Part shown: positions 47,610 to 58,439 of the stretch, piece by piece
Position numbering within the stretch: the first letter of the stretch is position 1
Layout of the letters: each line of letters opens with the position of its first letter
Assembly: GCA_038503075.1 (NCBI GenBank)
Contig: JBCAML010000018.1
Location: forward strand, 1,116,001-1,180,000
Length of the DNA: 64,000 nucleotides
Direction of reading: 5' to 3'
Origin: Gyromitra esculenta
Lineage: Eukaryota; Ascomycota; Pezizomycetes; Pezizales; Discinaceae
Translations under genes and position numbers: made by a program
Notes under the pieces: generated by a model
Databases searched by the model: none
Told to the model about the DNA's origin: nothing
Seen by the model: only the letters and a program-made list of their open reading frames with translations

Positions 47610-48181
47610 ACAGACCTGGACAGACGTAATAGGACTGCACCTACGTCGAAGTACCGTGGAGTCGCTATCGCCGCCGGGTGATTGATTGACCGTTGGCTGA
47701 CACTTGCATCTTACTCCATCTACATCTGCATCTACATCCGCTGGGCTAGCAGCCAATTCATCCCTTCGGACATCTCCAAGCCAGTGCCATTCCATCCGCC
47801 ACACCCAGTCGCGCAAGTTCGATCCCCCCTCCATCTACCTTTTTTTGTAGCCCACCACTCCATCCACACAGGAGTCCTAACCCCAGCCTTCCAGTCTTGA
47901 TCCTAGCATCTTCGTGAAGGTTAATACATCAGCTAGGAACACTCCCCACCTCCACTCAGGGTATCCCCATACTACATACTAGTTCAGGCACAGGTCCACC
48001 CCCTCCCACGTTGCTTACCCACGCGCTCCCATGCACCCATACATACCTACGCACATCCCATTACGACACCATCTACACCTCCCACTCTAACTACCTACCT
48101 ACCTAGTTACCCCCCCATCCATACCCATCGCAATCCACCTCCCAAGAAGAGCTGGCTAAAAATCCACAGTCCATCCAGACA

Positions 48182-51100
48182 ATGACTCCTGAGACCATGC
48201 CCGCCGACTCCAGGGCTGAAAGCTCTCGCGGAACCGCCTCGCCCGCTGCGTCTTCTACGTCCGCGGCGCCGGCGAGCCAGAACCCAGCACATCCAAGCTT
48301 TCGGAGGTACGCTATTGTGCCCTTTTGTTTCTTTGTCGTTGGGAGTTGGGGGGGCGGTGGTGGGAAGACGGAGTTGAAATTGGCGATAATGGATGGAAAA
48401 GCTCCGCTAGCGTCAGGCACCTATGACAAAGTGGGGGGAGGGGAGGTGGGTAGGGAATGAGAGAGTGGAAATCGCTGACGGAAACCGGTGCGTGTGTGCG
48501 CGGACTTGAAATTTTTTTTTTGCAGGCAACGTGCGGTCAGAGCTTGTGAAGTGAGTGTCTAGAAACGAAGCTTGCGAAATATTTGTGGGGCCTTTTTCGT
48601 GTGTGGAATTGAAGCTGCATTTTTTTTTTTTCTTTCGTTGTTTCCGGGTGTGGGGTTTTGAGGTTGGGCTTGGGCTGACGGTACTAAATCGGGATTATTT
48701 TTTTTGCTGGAGTAGACTTGCCACGCGAGAAAGGTAACTTTTATAACCGATGGGTTGGATTAGAATGGAGATACCGAGGCTGAGAATTTGGTTTAGGTCC
48801 GATGCGATGCTGCCTCTTTAGGTGTGCCGTGCACGAATTGTGTCGCTTTTTCAATCGAATGCAAAATACCGACCCCTAAACGGAAGAAGGTTGCGTCGAG
48901 TGTTAAAGGAAGGGATGACGACAATATGTACGGCCCTTTTTATATTCGGAGAACCTCTTCTCTCCCCTACCCCGTTTTATCTCGGGAGATACAGGTGGTG
49001 GAAGGGTGGGTTTCTGATTATGGTGGATAAAAAAGCAGATCAGAGAGGCAGAGCTCGACACAAGGCCCGTCGCCATCGCCGGTGGAGAATACTTCCATGA
49101 ACTTCAATACCACACCGCAGGTTGTGGTGTCGCCAGGACAGGATGGAACTCCAGCTGCAAATTTCCCAGAGGTCAAGTCTGCGCAGGTCATCGCAGATAA
49201 CTCGACCATGACCCAGTTCATGAAACCGAAATTTGCACGGGCACCCATCAAGGAAGCGGGGAGGGTTGCATATCTTGGTACTATACTTTGGGCTGGAAAA
49301 GCTATGATAGTGGGGGGGTTAAATTGTAAGATATGGGAACTGACGAGCTCACGCGGCACACAGGTGAATCCTCGAACCTCTCCCTCTTAGTTCACGACAA
49401 ACATGGTACCACGGACGTCGTCCATTATCCTCTACCCGAAAATATCCGCGGTTCACGAGCACGTCTTACAGAGCTCGATACTATCGAAATCGATATCCTT
49501 CATCAGCGTGGTGCATTTCTTCTCCCTCCTCGGGCGTTATGTGATGAGCTCATTGAAGCGTATTTTAAGTGGATTGCTCCAATAGTACCTGTCATCAATC
49601 GGTCCCGTTTCATGCGACGGTATCGGGATCCTAAAAATCCCCCAAGTTTACTTTTGTTGCAGAGCGTGCTATTGGCTGGAAGCAGGGTATGCCAGAATCC
49701 GCAGTTGATGGATACGACGGGGAGCACGACGCCCGCCGCAATGACGTTCTATAAGAGGGCGAAGGCGCTGTATGATGCAAACTACGAAGACGACCGGGTT
49801 ACGATTGTACAGAGTCTAGTACTAATGGGATGGTATTGGGAGGGACCGGAAGGTGAAATTCAACACCCGTTACTATTTACAGGGGTGGTGGTGCTAACAG
49901 AGTGATCAGATGTGACGAAGAATGTATTTTACTGGAGCCGTGTGGCCACTATCGTCGCTCAAGGCTCTGGAATGCACCGTAGTGTTGAACACTCACAGCT
50001 TTCCCAAGCTGATAAACGTCTTTGGAAACGTATCTGGTGGACCCTCTTCACACGAGACCGTATGGTTGCTGTAGCGCTTGGCCGCCCCGTTCATATTAAC
50101 ACAGACGATAGTGACGTTGAGATGGTTAGTGAAGACGACTTTCTCGACGATGAGCCAGGATTCACCTCCGAATACCCCCCAGACCCACTCCATGTGCAGT
50201 TCTTCCTGCACCATGTTAAGCTATGCGAACTCATGGGTTTGGTGCTGTCTCAACAATACTCTGTCGCGTCAAAAGCCCGGCGGCAGCATCAGATTGATCT
50301 AGTACACTCGGATTTGGCACTCGCAGACTGGATGCTGCATGTGCCGCCCGAGATGCGCTATCACGTCGAGGACAAAAGTAGACAGAACTTCTGGGCCGCC
50401 CTGCTGCATAGCACATACTACACAACGTTATGCCTACTCCACCGTGCCCACATGCCGCCCGCAACAACACCAAATGCGAACGGAACCAACTACTATAGCG
50501 CCGTCGACGAAGCCTACCCATCACGCAACATTGCCTTTAAGGCCGCCACAGCAATCACGAGTATAATTGATAACCTAATCGACCACAACGAGCTCCGCTA
50601 CTGCCCCGCATTTGTTGTCTACAGCCTCTTCAGCGCCCTCATTATGCATGTGTACCAAACCCGCTCCACGATACCCAGTGTCGTCGCAGAATCCAAGGAG
50701 CGTATGCGGAAATGCATGTTAGCACTCAAGGAAGTCTCCAAGATCTGGATTGTCGCCAAGATGGTATACACCCTCTTCGAGTCCATCCTAGGCAACAAGC
50801 ACCTCGAAGAGCGTCTCCAAAAGTCCGCCGGCCGGCGCCACCACAACAAGAAATCGAGCCAACGAGCCCTGCCCGCCACCGGCGCAGCCGGCACCGAGCC
50901 TATGAAACGGAAATTCGACGAAATGGACCTAGGCGCACTACCAACCGGGCCAGTCCCGACCATGAGCTACGAGCGTTCACGCCCGCAGACTCCGGCACCC
51001 AGCTCAGGGCCAATGCAAGGCGTAGTACCATCCGGATCTGGTACCATAACACCAGGACGGGAAATAACAGCCTCCTTCCTCGGCACCCTTCCAAACACCA

Positions 51101-51673
51101 CCCGACCACCAACCCCGTTCAATACGGCTCTAACAGTGAATCCGCTCCCTCCCGGCACCCCACCAGATTTGTACCTTGTAACTCGTAGCTCCCCGCCCAT
51201 TTCGCAGAGCCTCTGGGAGAACTTCCAGCCTAATCAGTTATTCCCCGACGACTCTGGCATCTCGTATCTTAGTCCTAGCCAGCAGAATCCAGCACTAGAC
51301 CCACAATTAACACAGCAGGGTCAAGGACTGAGCCAGCACGGCCTCAACCAGCATCTACAGCAGCAGTTTCAAAGCGTAGGCGGTGCATGGAACGGACAAT
51401 TCGACGAGAGTATGGCGCAGGGAAGCAGTCCGGAGGATACGTGGAGTAATAGTAGTAAAGGAGGCATTGTGCCAACTACACTGAATGTCGAGGATTGGTA
51501 TGTTTTCTGTTTTGGAAATGATGGAGAAAGGCGGAGGTGAGCGATGTGGAAATGTTGGTTGGGCTAATTTTTGCATTTTGCTGGGTTTGGCTGGGCTTTT
51601 TGAGGGCTATAGGTTTAATTTTTTTGGGCTGAATGGTGAACTTGGTGGTTTGGAGGCTGGGGCGCCGTTGTAG
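48182..51673 (+). CDS. Zn2Cys6 transcription factor, FarA/CTF1 (cutinase transcription factor) family
   Basis: Predicted activator of fatty-acid/cutin-responsive genes (peroxisomal beta-oxidation, cutinase), by family. Exons: 48182-48306, 48526-48550, 48716-48733, 48797-48927 (or -49005), 49039-49277, 49364-49852, 49910-51497 and 51613-51673; about 891 aa (917 with the longer exon 4). The zinc cluster is split over three exons: ACE|TCHARK|VRCDA..GVPCTNC..IEC, all six Cys present. The fungal-specific TF domain contains GRPVHINTDDSDVEM, LVLSQQYSVASKARRQ, TLCLLHRAHMPP and LRYCPAFVVYSLFSALIMHV, which is diagnostic of FarA/CTF1. The Gln/Pro-rich C-terminus would be the activation region. The last exon is inferred because it restores the family tail NVEDWFNFFGLNG; reading straight on gives an atypical end. 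The exon 4/5 junction is uncertain. Confidence 0.92.
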
Positions 51674-52880
51674 ATGTGGAGGGTGTCTGGGTTAGGGGAG
51701 AGGGTTGGGTTGGTTGGCTGACTGGATTGGGTTTGGCTGGATTGGACTGGTTGGGCTGGGGAAAAGCTGGGCTATAATTTCTTGACTGGTGTGCCGTGCC
51801 GTGATCTATTCGTGTAATTGTATCCCTATTGTTTTTTTTGCGTGGGAGGGGAAGGGAAGGGAAGGGAAGGGAATGGAAAAGGAAATCGAAAATCTCAGTT
51901 CTTTTATATTATCATTCAGCCCTTTTTTCCCTTTCTTTTGCGTGAGCGAGCGAGTGTCAGATACATGTATTGCGAGCACGTATGTGTGTCGGGGGCATAC
52001 TCTCATATGGCAAGGTTCTCTGTATTGGCGAATATAATTCTACTGTCCCCACTCGTACTAGCTTCGTTACATTACGTATTACCACTCGGCACGAGCCGCG
52101 AAACGAGATGTTTTCACTTGGCTTTCCTTTCCTTAGAGTACTATTTCGGCACCCAGAGCCCGTATTGAGGCATGCAGTGCAGCCACTGCAAGGAGTGGTT
52201 TTTATTACTGTGGTTTGTATGTGATCTGTCTTGGAGCTGCTTCGCCGAGTATGCAATACGTAAGGGCCAGGAACCAGAGACCCAGACTGAGATTCGGACA
52301 CGTTGGACCGGAATCTACAGTCCGAGGATTCTCCCTATAGTAGCCAGAGGGGGAGGGGTGGGCTAATATTGTCCAGGAAGGTAAGCACTCTAGATGGTGG
52401 GGGGGGTTCAAGTATCTGCAACCGTCGGTTCCCAGGGCCGACGTGCGTCGCTCAGTTAAACGGGTAAGCGCCTCCTCGGGCCTGGGGGAGGACTCGGTAT
52501 TGACTTGGTATTGGGTAACGGTTAACTCAGTGCCCCCCCGCTCTCGAGTATTGTATTCTGATTCCATCTCTAGTGCAGCTTCGCGGGTTTGCTTCAGTGC
52601 TGTTATAATTGCGGAGGATAAGCATCGCGGGTTATCTACATATCTCCCTTCGCTCCCCCTCCATCGCAGCTCTTTATCCGCTCTCGGGTGCAACCACCGT
52701 GAACCCCAACCCCAACCCACAAACCTCCCTCCCAACCTTAAATCGGATCTCCAACCTCACCTCGCCTCGCCTCACCTCGCCTCATCGCTCAACTCCATCT
52801 CATTTCAGCCAAACGCCACTTCAACCTCCCCCGCATTGAAGCTACATGCATCTCCGCCAGCCCCCAAGACGGCAAGTAGG
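51674..52880. other. Intergenic region
   Basis: Contains GGGAA repeats (about 51848-51873) and TACATGTA at 51962-51969. The reading frame of the LysM gene stays open upstream to 52443, but that stretch has no domain and resembles leader sequence, so it is treated as non-coding. Confidence 0.5.
51848..51873. repeat. (GGGAA)n microsatellite
   Basis: Five GGGAA-type units in non-coding DNA. Confidence 0.85.
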
Positions 52881-54407
52881 ATGAACCGTCCTCTCCCCAG
52901 CTCCTCCTCCCCCACCACCATAAACACCACAAACACCTTGTCAGCCCAACCACCAGCCCGTCGGAAGAGCAAGAGCCCAATCAGCAGCACCAGCACCGGC
53001 ACCACCGGGAATGGGACCAGCGCAGCACTACCCGCAAAACATCCATCTCGTCCAGGCAACCCAGCAAAGACCCCTCGCATCAACACCAACAGCCCTGGGT
53101 CCGGCTGGGGCGTGCAGTGGAGCACACTACAGGGTCTCGCAAGCTCCGTCCTCGGGAGCGATGCTCTCGCTACAGAACAGAACCTGAAACAGCGCCGCCA
53201 GAGACCCATCGACTCCGCCAACAGCTCTTCCAGCAACAGCAGACTCAGCTCTCTGGCTAGAGAGAATACCGACCACGGCAGCATGAGGCCTCGTGGTCGC
53301 CGAAGGGCAGATGCGCCGTCGCCAAATGGCACTACTGGCTCCCGTCCGTCGAGCGTGGGGAGGAATAGTAATAATAATAATAATAACACTATTTACAAAC
53401 GGGCAACTTCGCCGGATCCGGAGGATGGCATCGAGGTGGGGGATATGGAGGGGGAGAGGGTTATATTGGTTTACGTTCATAATGTGAAGCCGACGGATAC
53501 GGTGGAAGGGGTTGTCATCGCTTTTAATATTCCCCCGGGAGCCCTCAGGAAGGCGAACGGGATGTGGAGTCATGATAGCGTGCAGAGCCGGCGGACTTTG
53601 TTACTGCCGGTTGATGAGTGTCAAGTTAAGGGGAAGCCCGTAGCTCTACCGAATACCGAAAGCGGCAATAAACCCAAGGAAACGGAGGGAGGAGGGGCAG
53701 AAACAGAGGTGGAAGGGGAGGAAGAGAAACCCTACAAACACGAATCTTACGTCATAATCGAAGGCATCGGTCAAGTCGAGATCGCCCGTCTCGCCCGAAA
53801 AAAGCTATCCCATTTCCCCCCTCGCCGGCGAAAAAGCATGAATACAAAACGACTCTCTAGCGTTGGCGAACTCCCTGCCGTCCCTTCGCTTCTAGACGAG
53901 CCGCCGCTTCTTGATCTCCTTGGAGAGCCGTCGTCTCCCACAAATGTATTCCGTGGGATGACGCCTGGGGTGGGGGAACTACATCCTCAGAATCACGTAA
54001 ACCTGAATGTTCATCATACCGGAGTTAAGATAGGCCCCGGTGTTGCGATAGGTCCGGAGGCGTTCACGTTCAAGTCACTGGGCGAGCTTGCAACTGATAC
54101 TGCAGCTGGATTGGAGAATATCGGTGGGGCGGTCGAAGGGTTCATGAGGAAGTGGACAGCGAAAGCGCAGGGCTTCGTGGGTGGGGATTTGATTGAACTT
54201 ACGCAGAGACTGGGATTTGAACCTGAAGAAGATCAAAACCGGAGGGGAGGGGAGACGATGAGGCGGGGAGGCAGTGCGGGGAGTAGTGGGAGCAGTAGTT
54301 CGAGAGGGAGGGGAGCGGGAATGGAAAGAGTTGGAAGTGGGAGTGGACGGGATGGAGGGGGGAGGGTTGTGAGAGAAAGGCTGACGAGGAGGGATGCTGG
54401 GGAGTAG
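52881..54407 (+). CDS. Intracellular LysM-domain protein
   Basis: 508 aa, single exon, start MNRPLPSSSSPTT. The in-frame upstream Met at 52443 would add about 146 residues lacking any domain, so 52881 is preferred. The first 180 residues are Ser/Thr/Pro/Arg-rich with a short poly-Asn run coded by AAT repeats. Near residues 195-250 lies a LysM fold of the eukaryotic cytosolic type: YVHNVKPTDTVEGVVIAFNI then LRKANGMWSHDSVQSRRTLL and LPVDECQVKGKPV, the same arrangement as animal LYSMD1/2 and fungal relatives. No signal peptide, so not a chitin-binding secreted effector. The C-terminal third has FKSLGELATDTAAGLENIGG and a long Gly/Arg/Ser tail. Function of the family is poorly known. Confidence 0.88.
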   Translation: MNRPLPSSSSPTTINTTNTLSAQPPARRKSKSPISSTSTGTTGNGTSAALPAKHPSRPGNPAKTPRINTNSPGSGWGVQWSTLQGLASSVLGSDALATEQNLKQRRQRPIDSANSSSSNSRLSSLARENTDHGSMRPRGRRRADAPSPNGTTGSRPSSVGRNSNNNNNNTIYKRATSPDPEDGIEVGDMEGERVILVYVHNVKPTDTVEGVVIAFNIPPGALRKANGMWSHDSVQSRRTLLLPVDECQVKGKPVALPNTESGNKPKETEGGGAETEVEGEEEKPYKHESYVIIEGIGQVEIARLARKKLSHFPPRRRKSMNTKRLSSVGELPAVPSLLDEPPLLDLLGEPSSPTNVFRGMTPGVGELHPQNHVNLNVHHTGVKIGPGVAIGPEAFTFKSLGELATDTAAGLENIGGAVEGFMRKWTAKAQGFVGGDLIELTQRLGFEPEEDQNRRGGETMRRGGSAGSSGSSSSRGRGAGMERVGSGSGRDGGGRVVRERLTRRDAGE

Positions 54408-54822
54408 GGATGGAGGGAGGGCTAAAGTACTGCGAAGTGGGGGTTTGGCGGAGTTGCAGATGTTTTTTATGTTTTATTTAACCACTCTTGGAGATTGCTC
54501 GATAGCATGCAGGGACTTGCTTTTTGTCAGCTACGATTGGGGGGGATGTTGGTGGACTTTTTGCTGTACTTGTTACCCGGGATTGGTGTTTTGCGGAGTT
54601 TTTATTTATTTATTTGATTTGGCGAGACATGCTCGCGTCCGAATATCAACTATTCAATCATTCCATTTGTTTCTTTCAGGATAGGTTACTAGATGGGGCT
54701 ATTCCGTCAATTATTGTTCCTGCAGTACTTTTAGAGATAATAATCATTGGTATCTTATCTTCTGCGTATCATACAAAGCACCGTAAGAGAGAGAGAGAGA
54801 GAGAGACCGTTATTTCCCCCTC
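54408..54822. terminator. Convergent 3' region (LysM gene / thymidylate synthase)
   Basis: 415 bp between two converging genes, so it holds both polyadenylation regions. A (GA)n run of about 20 bp lies at 54787-54806, directly beside the thymidylate synthase stop. Confidence 0.5.
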
Positions 54823-55953
54823 CTAGACAGACATATTCATCTTGATGCTAGGCCACGGCTCATAGCCCTCAATCTCAAAATCCTCATACTTGAAATCATC
54901 AATCCCGCACCCTTCCTCCCTCTTAACAACCATCCTCGGAAACGGCCTCGGCTCCCTCGCCAGCTGGACCTTCAGCGCGTCCACATGGTCCACATAAACA
55001 TGCGCGTCTCCCATCGTATGCACAAACTCGCCCGGATCCAGCCCACACACGCGCGCCAGCATCAACGTCAGCAGTGCATAACTCGCAATATTGAACGGCA
55101 CGCCCAGCCCCATATCGCACGACCTCTGGAACAACACGCAGCTCAGCTCCCCCCTCGCGCCGGGCGCCGGGAAGCCGACGTAGAACTGCGCAAACATATG
55201 ACACGGCGGCAGCGCCATCTTATCCAGGTCCGCCGGATTCCACGCCGACAGGATGATGCGGCGATCGTATGGGTTGCGACGCAGCGCATCCACGACGCGC
55301 TGCAGCTGGTCCACCCCCTGCCCCGCGTAGTCCGCGTCTGGCCCCCGGTACGTCGCGCCAAAGTGCCGCCACTGGAACCCGTACACGGGCCCGAGGTCGC
55401 CGACGGAGCGCGCGCTGAACCCGAGCGCGTCCAGTGCCCGGCGGGACCCGTTGTTGTCCCAGATTTTGACGCCCGCGGCGGACAGCGGCAGCGAGGACGT
55501 CTGCCCGGAGATGAACCAGAGGAGTTCGTGGATTATGGCTTTGGTGAAGACGCGCTTGGTGGTGAGGAGTGGGAAGGAGGTGCGTAGGGAGAAGCGGAGC
55601 TGCGGGGGCGCGAAGAGGGATATTGTGCCCGTTCCGGTTCTGGGTGGTTGTTAGATTGGGGGGGTAGAGAGATGAGGTTGGAGGAGGGGGAGGGGGAGGG
55701 GAGGGATGGACCTGTCGGGGCGGTGTTCGCCATTGGTCAGGATGTTGTGGACGAGGTCGAGGTATTGGTATTCCTGGTGGCGGGTAGGAGACGGGGGAGG
55801 GAGGGAGGGGAGGATTCCAGTCCTAGCTATGGGGGAGAAGGAGGGCCTGGTCTCGGCGATGGTGGCTATGGGGGTGGTGTTCAGTGGGGCGGATTCAGCA
55901 GCCGTGGGCTCTGTTTCGGCGACTGTGGCCACGGGGGAGGTGTTGAGGGACAT
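54823..55953 (-). CDS. Thymidylate synthase
   Basis: Converts dUMP to dTMP using methylene-tetrahydrofolate. Two exons, 55953-55712 and 55639-54823; 352 aa, multiple of three. The intron is 72 nt with donor GTCCAT and acceptor CACCCAG; the junction restores [14 protein letters not shown]. Family motifs in order: [61 protein letters not shown], the catalytic [11 protein letters not shown] (Cys near 226), the phosphate-binding Arg in [13 protein letters not shown], and [11 protein letters not shown]. All key residues are present. The N-terminus carries an extension of about 55 residues holding two copies of an LNTxPxATxAETxP motif, not part of the catalytic core. Known yeast CDC21 and human TYMS are orthologues. 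Confidence 0.97.
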
Positions 55954-56343
55954 TGGTAGTAGTGGTGATGTGCAATGGGGTTGGTGGTGGAGTTGACATC
56001 GGGATTTGCTGCAGATTAGTGATTGGTGGGGGACGCGACCGCCAAGACAGCCCCGCGTCGGAGGGGTAATGATTGTATGCACGCAAATATCGCATCTGGC
56101 AGTCCATCGGGACAGGAGCGTCCCCAATGGCTGGATATCCAGTGCAGAGACTGAGATGCGGGACAGCCAGCTATGGATCAAGGCTCTCGAGTGATGGATC
56201 ATGAAGAGAACGCTGCATAGACAAGATGCTGCTATTCCAAGTACTGTCCTCCACTCAGGCCCACAGTATGTTCGAACCACGATATATTCCACCGCCACCA
56301 TCCCGCTCTACAAAAAACCTACCTACCTACATGTATCTACACC
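55954..56343. other. Upstream region of thymidylate synthase
   Basis: About 390 bp, one TACATGTA at 56328-56335. No clear coding sequence or known operator. Confidence 0.45.
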
Positions 56344-56889
56344 CTACACCCTACCACTCCCCCTCCTCGGCAAACACACACTCCTGCACCTCCTCGCCCT
56401 GACCTCCACACTGCAAGTACACCCCACCGTCCTCCTGAGGAAATAGACCGCCACCGCCACCGCCACCGCCACCGCCACCACATAAAACGCATACACCAGC
56501 ACACCCGACGCGGGCTCATCCCCCAGCGCAAAAGAAACACACAGCAGCACGAGCGCTGCAGCGAGACACGGCGCGCTCTCGGGACTGGTCTGGGGTCGTC
56601 CCTTTCGGTATCTTCGGTAGGTTCTTAGCACGCACGCGAGCACCCTGCGTCGCCGTGAGCACGCGGAGCAGTCGGCGCGGTGGGTGAGTATGGAGAAGAG
56701 GAGGAGTGCGCCGGTGCTGAGGATGCAGATGATTCCGAGGGCTGTGCGGATCATGTAGCTTTGGGTTGTGTAGGACGGGAAGGTTAGTATGGGTTTGTTG
56801 TAGCTGTGCTGGTTTGGGGGTTGGCTCGTTGGCTGCTGCTGTGGTAGGCCCAGAGTAGACCTGGTCGCTGCTGATTGCTTTATACCCAC
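56344..56889 (-). CDS. Possible small membrane protein (uncertain ORF)
   Basis: Single frame, 181 aa, no recognised family. Two or three hydrophobic segments: IRTALGIICILSTGALLLF (about 47-65), CLAAALVLLCVSFAL and a striking YVVAVAVAVAVAVYF run encoded by a GGTGGC hexanucleotide repeat. Cys- and Arg-rich between them. The repeat-generated hydrophobic stretch and lack of homology make it possible that this is a chance ORF in GC-rich DNA. Confidence 0.3.
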   Translation of the reverse strand: MGIKQSAATRSTLGLPQQQPTSQPPNQHSYNKPILTFPSYTTQSYMIRTALGIICILSTGALLLFSILTHRADCSACSRRRRVLACVLRTYRRYRKGRPQTSPESAPCLAAALVLLCVSFALGDEPASGVLVYAFYVVAVAVAVAVAVYFLRRTVGCTCSVEVRARRCRSVCLPRRGSGRV

Positions 56890-57222
56890 AGTCCGATAAA
56901 CCCAGAAGCCAGGTTTCGGAATAGGCAGCGTTGGGGCTCATCTGTAAGATTTGAAATCTGCCCTTTATGGCAGAGAAGATGCACTGTTTCACCACACAGC
57001 GCCCAGAAGGGGCCAGAAACAAAAAGCACCGCCCTCGCAGCCACGAGTGATATGCGATGACGGGCGTCTCAGGAATCCTTGGCAGAGACGCCTAAGGCCC
57101 CCGCATCGGCCGGCGCCTGAGGTTATCGTATCGCTTAAATTGTCGCCGCAATCCCAAGCACACCGTCCCTCGGCCATCCTTCTCTCCCGCAAGAACCCAA
57201 GAACTCCCCCCCCTCTTAAACC
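56890..57222. other. Short intergenic spacer
   Basis: No coding sequence assigned. Leader region of the following small gene. Confidence 0.5.
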
Positions 57223-57711
57223 ATGGTATCCAAAAGCGTCCCAACGACCCCCTTCCCCACCCACAAAACCCTCTCTTTCAAAGACCCCCCCGCCCCGCAG
57301 GAAGACCCTCACCCTGCGCCATCCCCTTCCTCCTCCACCGCCATCCCCTACTTTGACATGCGCATCGTGCTCAACATCTACCGCTCCGAAGACCACTGCG
57401 TCCGCGAGATAGTCAGTCTGCGCGACCTCATCCCCACGCCCGACGACGACGGCGACGGTGACGGCCCGGCGCCGCCGTCGTGGTCGGTGCTGCTCGGGAT
57501 CCTGCGCGACGCGGTGGTGGACGACAAGGCGGTCTTCGATCCCGAGAAGGACATGATGCTGTTTGACGAGTGTCTGTGTGTGTGCGACGAGCGGCAGTTT
57601 CTGGCGGCGATGCAGTGGATCGCGAATGATGGGGCTGCGTCGAGGAATGTGAATGTGCCGGTGCATGGGTCGGATAGTGAGTCGAGGAGGAGGCTGTGGG
57701 TGAAGAGTTAG
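57223..57711 (+). CDS. Hypothetical protein, single exon
   Basis: 162 aa, not recognised. The first 45 residues are Pro/Ser/Thr-rich and probably disordered. From about residue 45 it looks folded: FDMRIVLNIYRSEDHCVREI, SWSVLLGILRDAVVDDKAVF, then FDECLCVCDERQFLAAMQWI. No signal peptide or membrane span. Third codon positions are strongly G/C, as in neighbouring real genes, and the frame has a conventional leader; this supports coding. Lineage-specific orphan is the best description. Confidence 0.55.
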   Translation: MVSKSVPTTPFPTHKTLSFKDPPAPQEDPHPAPSPSSSTAIPYFDMRIVLNIYRSEDHCVREIVSLRDLIPTPDDDGDGDGPAPPSWSVLLGILRDAVVDDKAVFDPEKDMMLFDECLCVCDERQFLAAMQWIANDGAASRNVNVPVHGSDSESRRRLWVKS

Positions 57712-58439
57712 TGGGTGTACTGCTGCTGTGCTGGATGGGAGTAGTGAATGGTTTTGTGGGTTGTTTTTATGCAGTAGTAGGGTGGTGGTGGTGGTGGTGG
57801 TAGTGGTAGTGGTAGTAAGTGGTAGTAGGATTTGTTAAGTTTATTTATTTATTTATTTGTTTTAGTTCTAGCTGGGTTGGGCTTTATCCCCACACGAACG
57901 TGTTGGCTTTATGGATTCGCTGTCTTTGCTTGTCTGTGGCTCTGATATATTGGTTTAGTTGGTTATTGGCTAGCGTGCGTCTGCTACTACTATACATGTA
58001 TGTAGCTACAGTAGTAGATGTCTAATGAAGCGACAACGGCAATCCACCCTCCAGCAATGCGGGCTATTTCTCCATATTCACCAGAGAGCTTAGAGCTATG
58101 TCTCCATGTCCACAAGAGAGCTTAGAGCTGTGCTCAGGATGAGAATATTTTTGTGTAGTTCTACCACCTGTTCGTGTTTGTGCTTCAGCTCCATTGTCTG
58201 CATGGTGAAGTTGGTCCTGCTGCTGGGTGTTGCTGTTGCTGTCGCCTCGTTGAACAACTGCCGCTGTCTGCCCCACAGTTACCTCCCCACCATCCACACT
58301 CCAGCAACAACTCCAGTACCCATGCAGCCCAACACGCGTTACTCCTGTCCCTCCCCAACCCTAACCCCGCACAAATAACCCCTCTTGGCACCGCCGCCAA
58401 CAACCCTCAACAACCCTTAACAACCCCCCCCCGCCCGCA
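57712..58439. other. Intergenic region with repeat copy B
   Basis: Contains GGTGGT/GTAGTG simple repeats near 57782-57816, TACATGTA at 57993-58000, and the MITE-like repeat copy B (58021-58254). Confidence 0.6.
58021..58254. mobile_element. MITE-like dispersed repeat, copy B
   Basis: About 234 bp, similar along its length to 31324-31531, with the same inverted ends (CTAATGAAGCGACAACGGC at left, TTCAACGAGGCGACAGCAAC from the right). It carries an internal tandem duplication of about 32 bp absent from copy A (two CCAT..CA.GAGAGCTTAGAGCT units at about 58074-58137). It is more GC-rich than copy A and lies about 190 bp upstream of the hypothetical gene at 58440. Confidence 0.75.

Larger units (their letters stand above)
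45596..48181. other. Intergenic region with a MITE and simple repeats
   Basis: 2.6 kb with no supported gene. It contains a C-run near 45757, TACATGTA at 45792-45799, purine-rich strips, TTTTC repeats, a MITE at 46920-47092 and CTGTGC hexanucleotide repeats. The last few hundred bases before 48182 are a pyrimidine-rich leader for the transcription factor gene. Confidence 0.6.

Noticed and set aside
52443..52880. N-terminal extension of the LysM-domain protein by an upstream ATG
   Set aside because: No domain, leader-like composition; the ATG at 52881 gives a conventional start.
54985..55587. 200-codon plus-strand ORF opposite thymidylate synthase
   Set aside because: Antisense shadow of a highly conserved enzyme.
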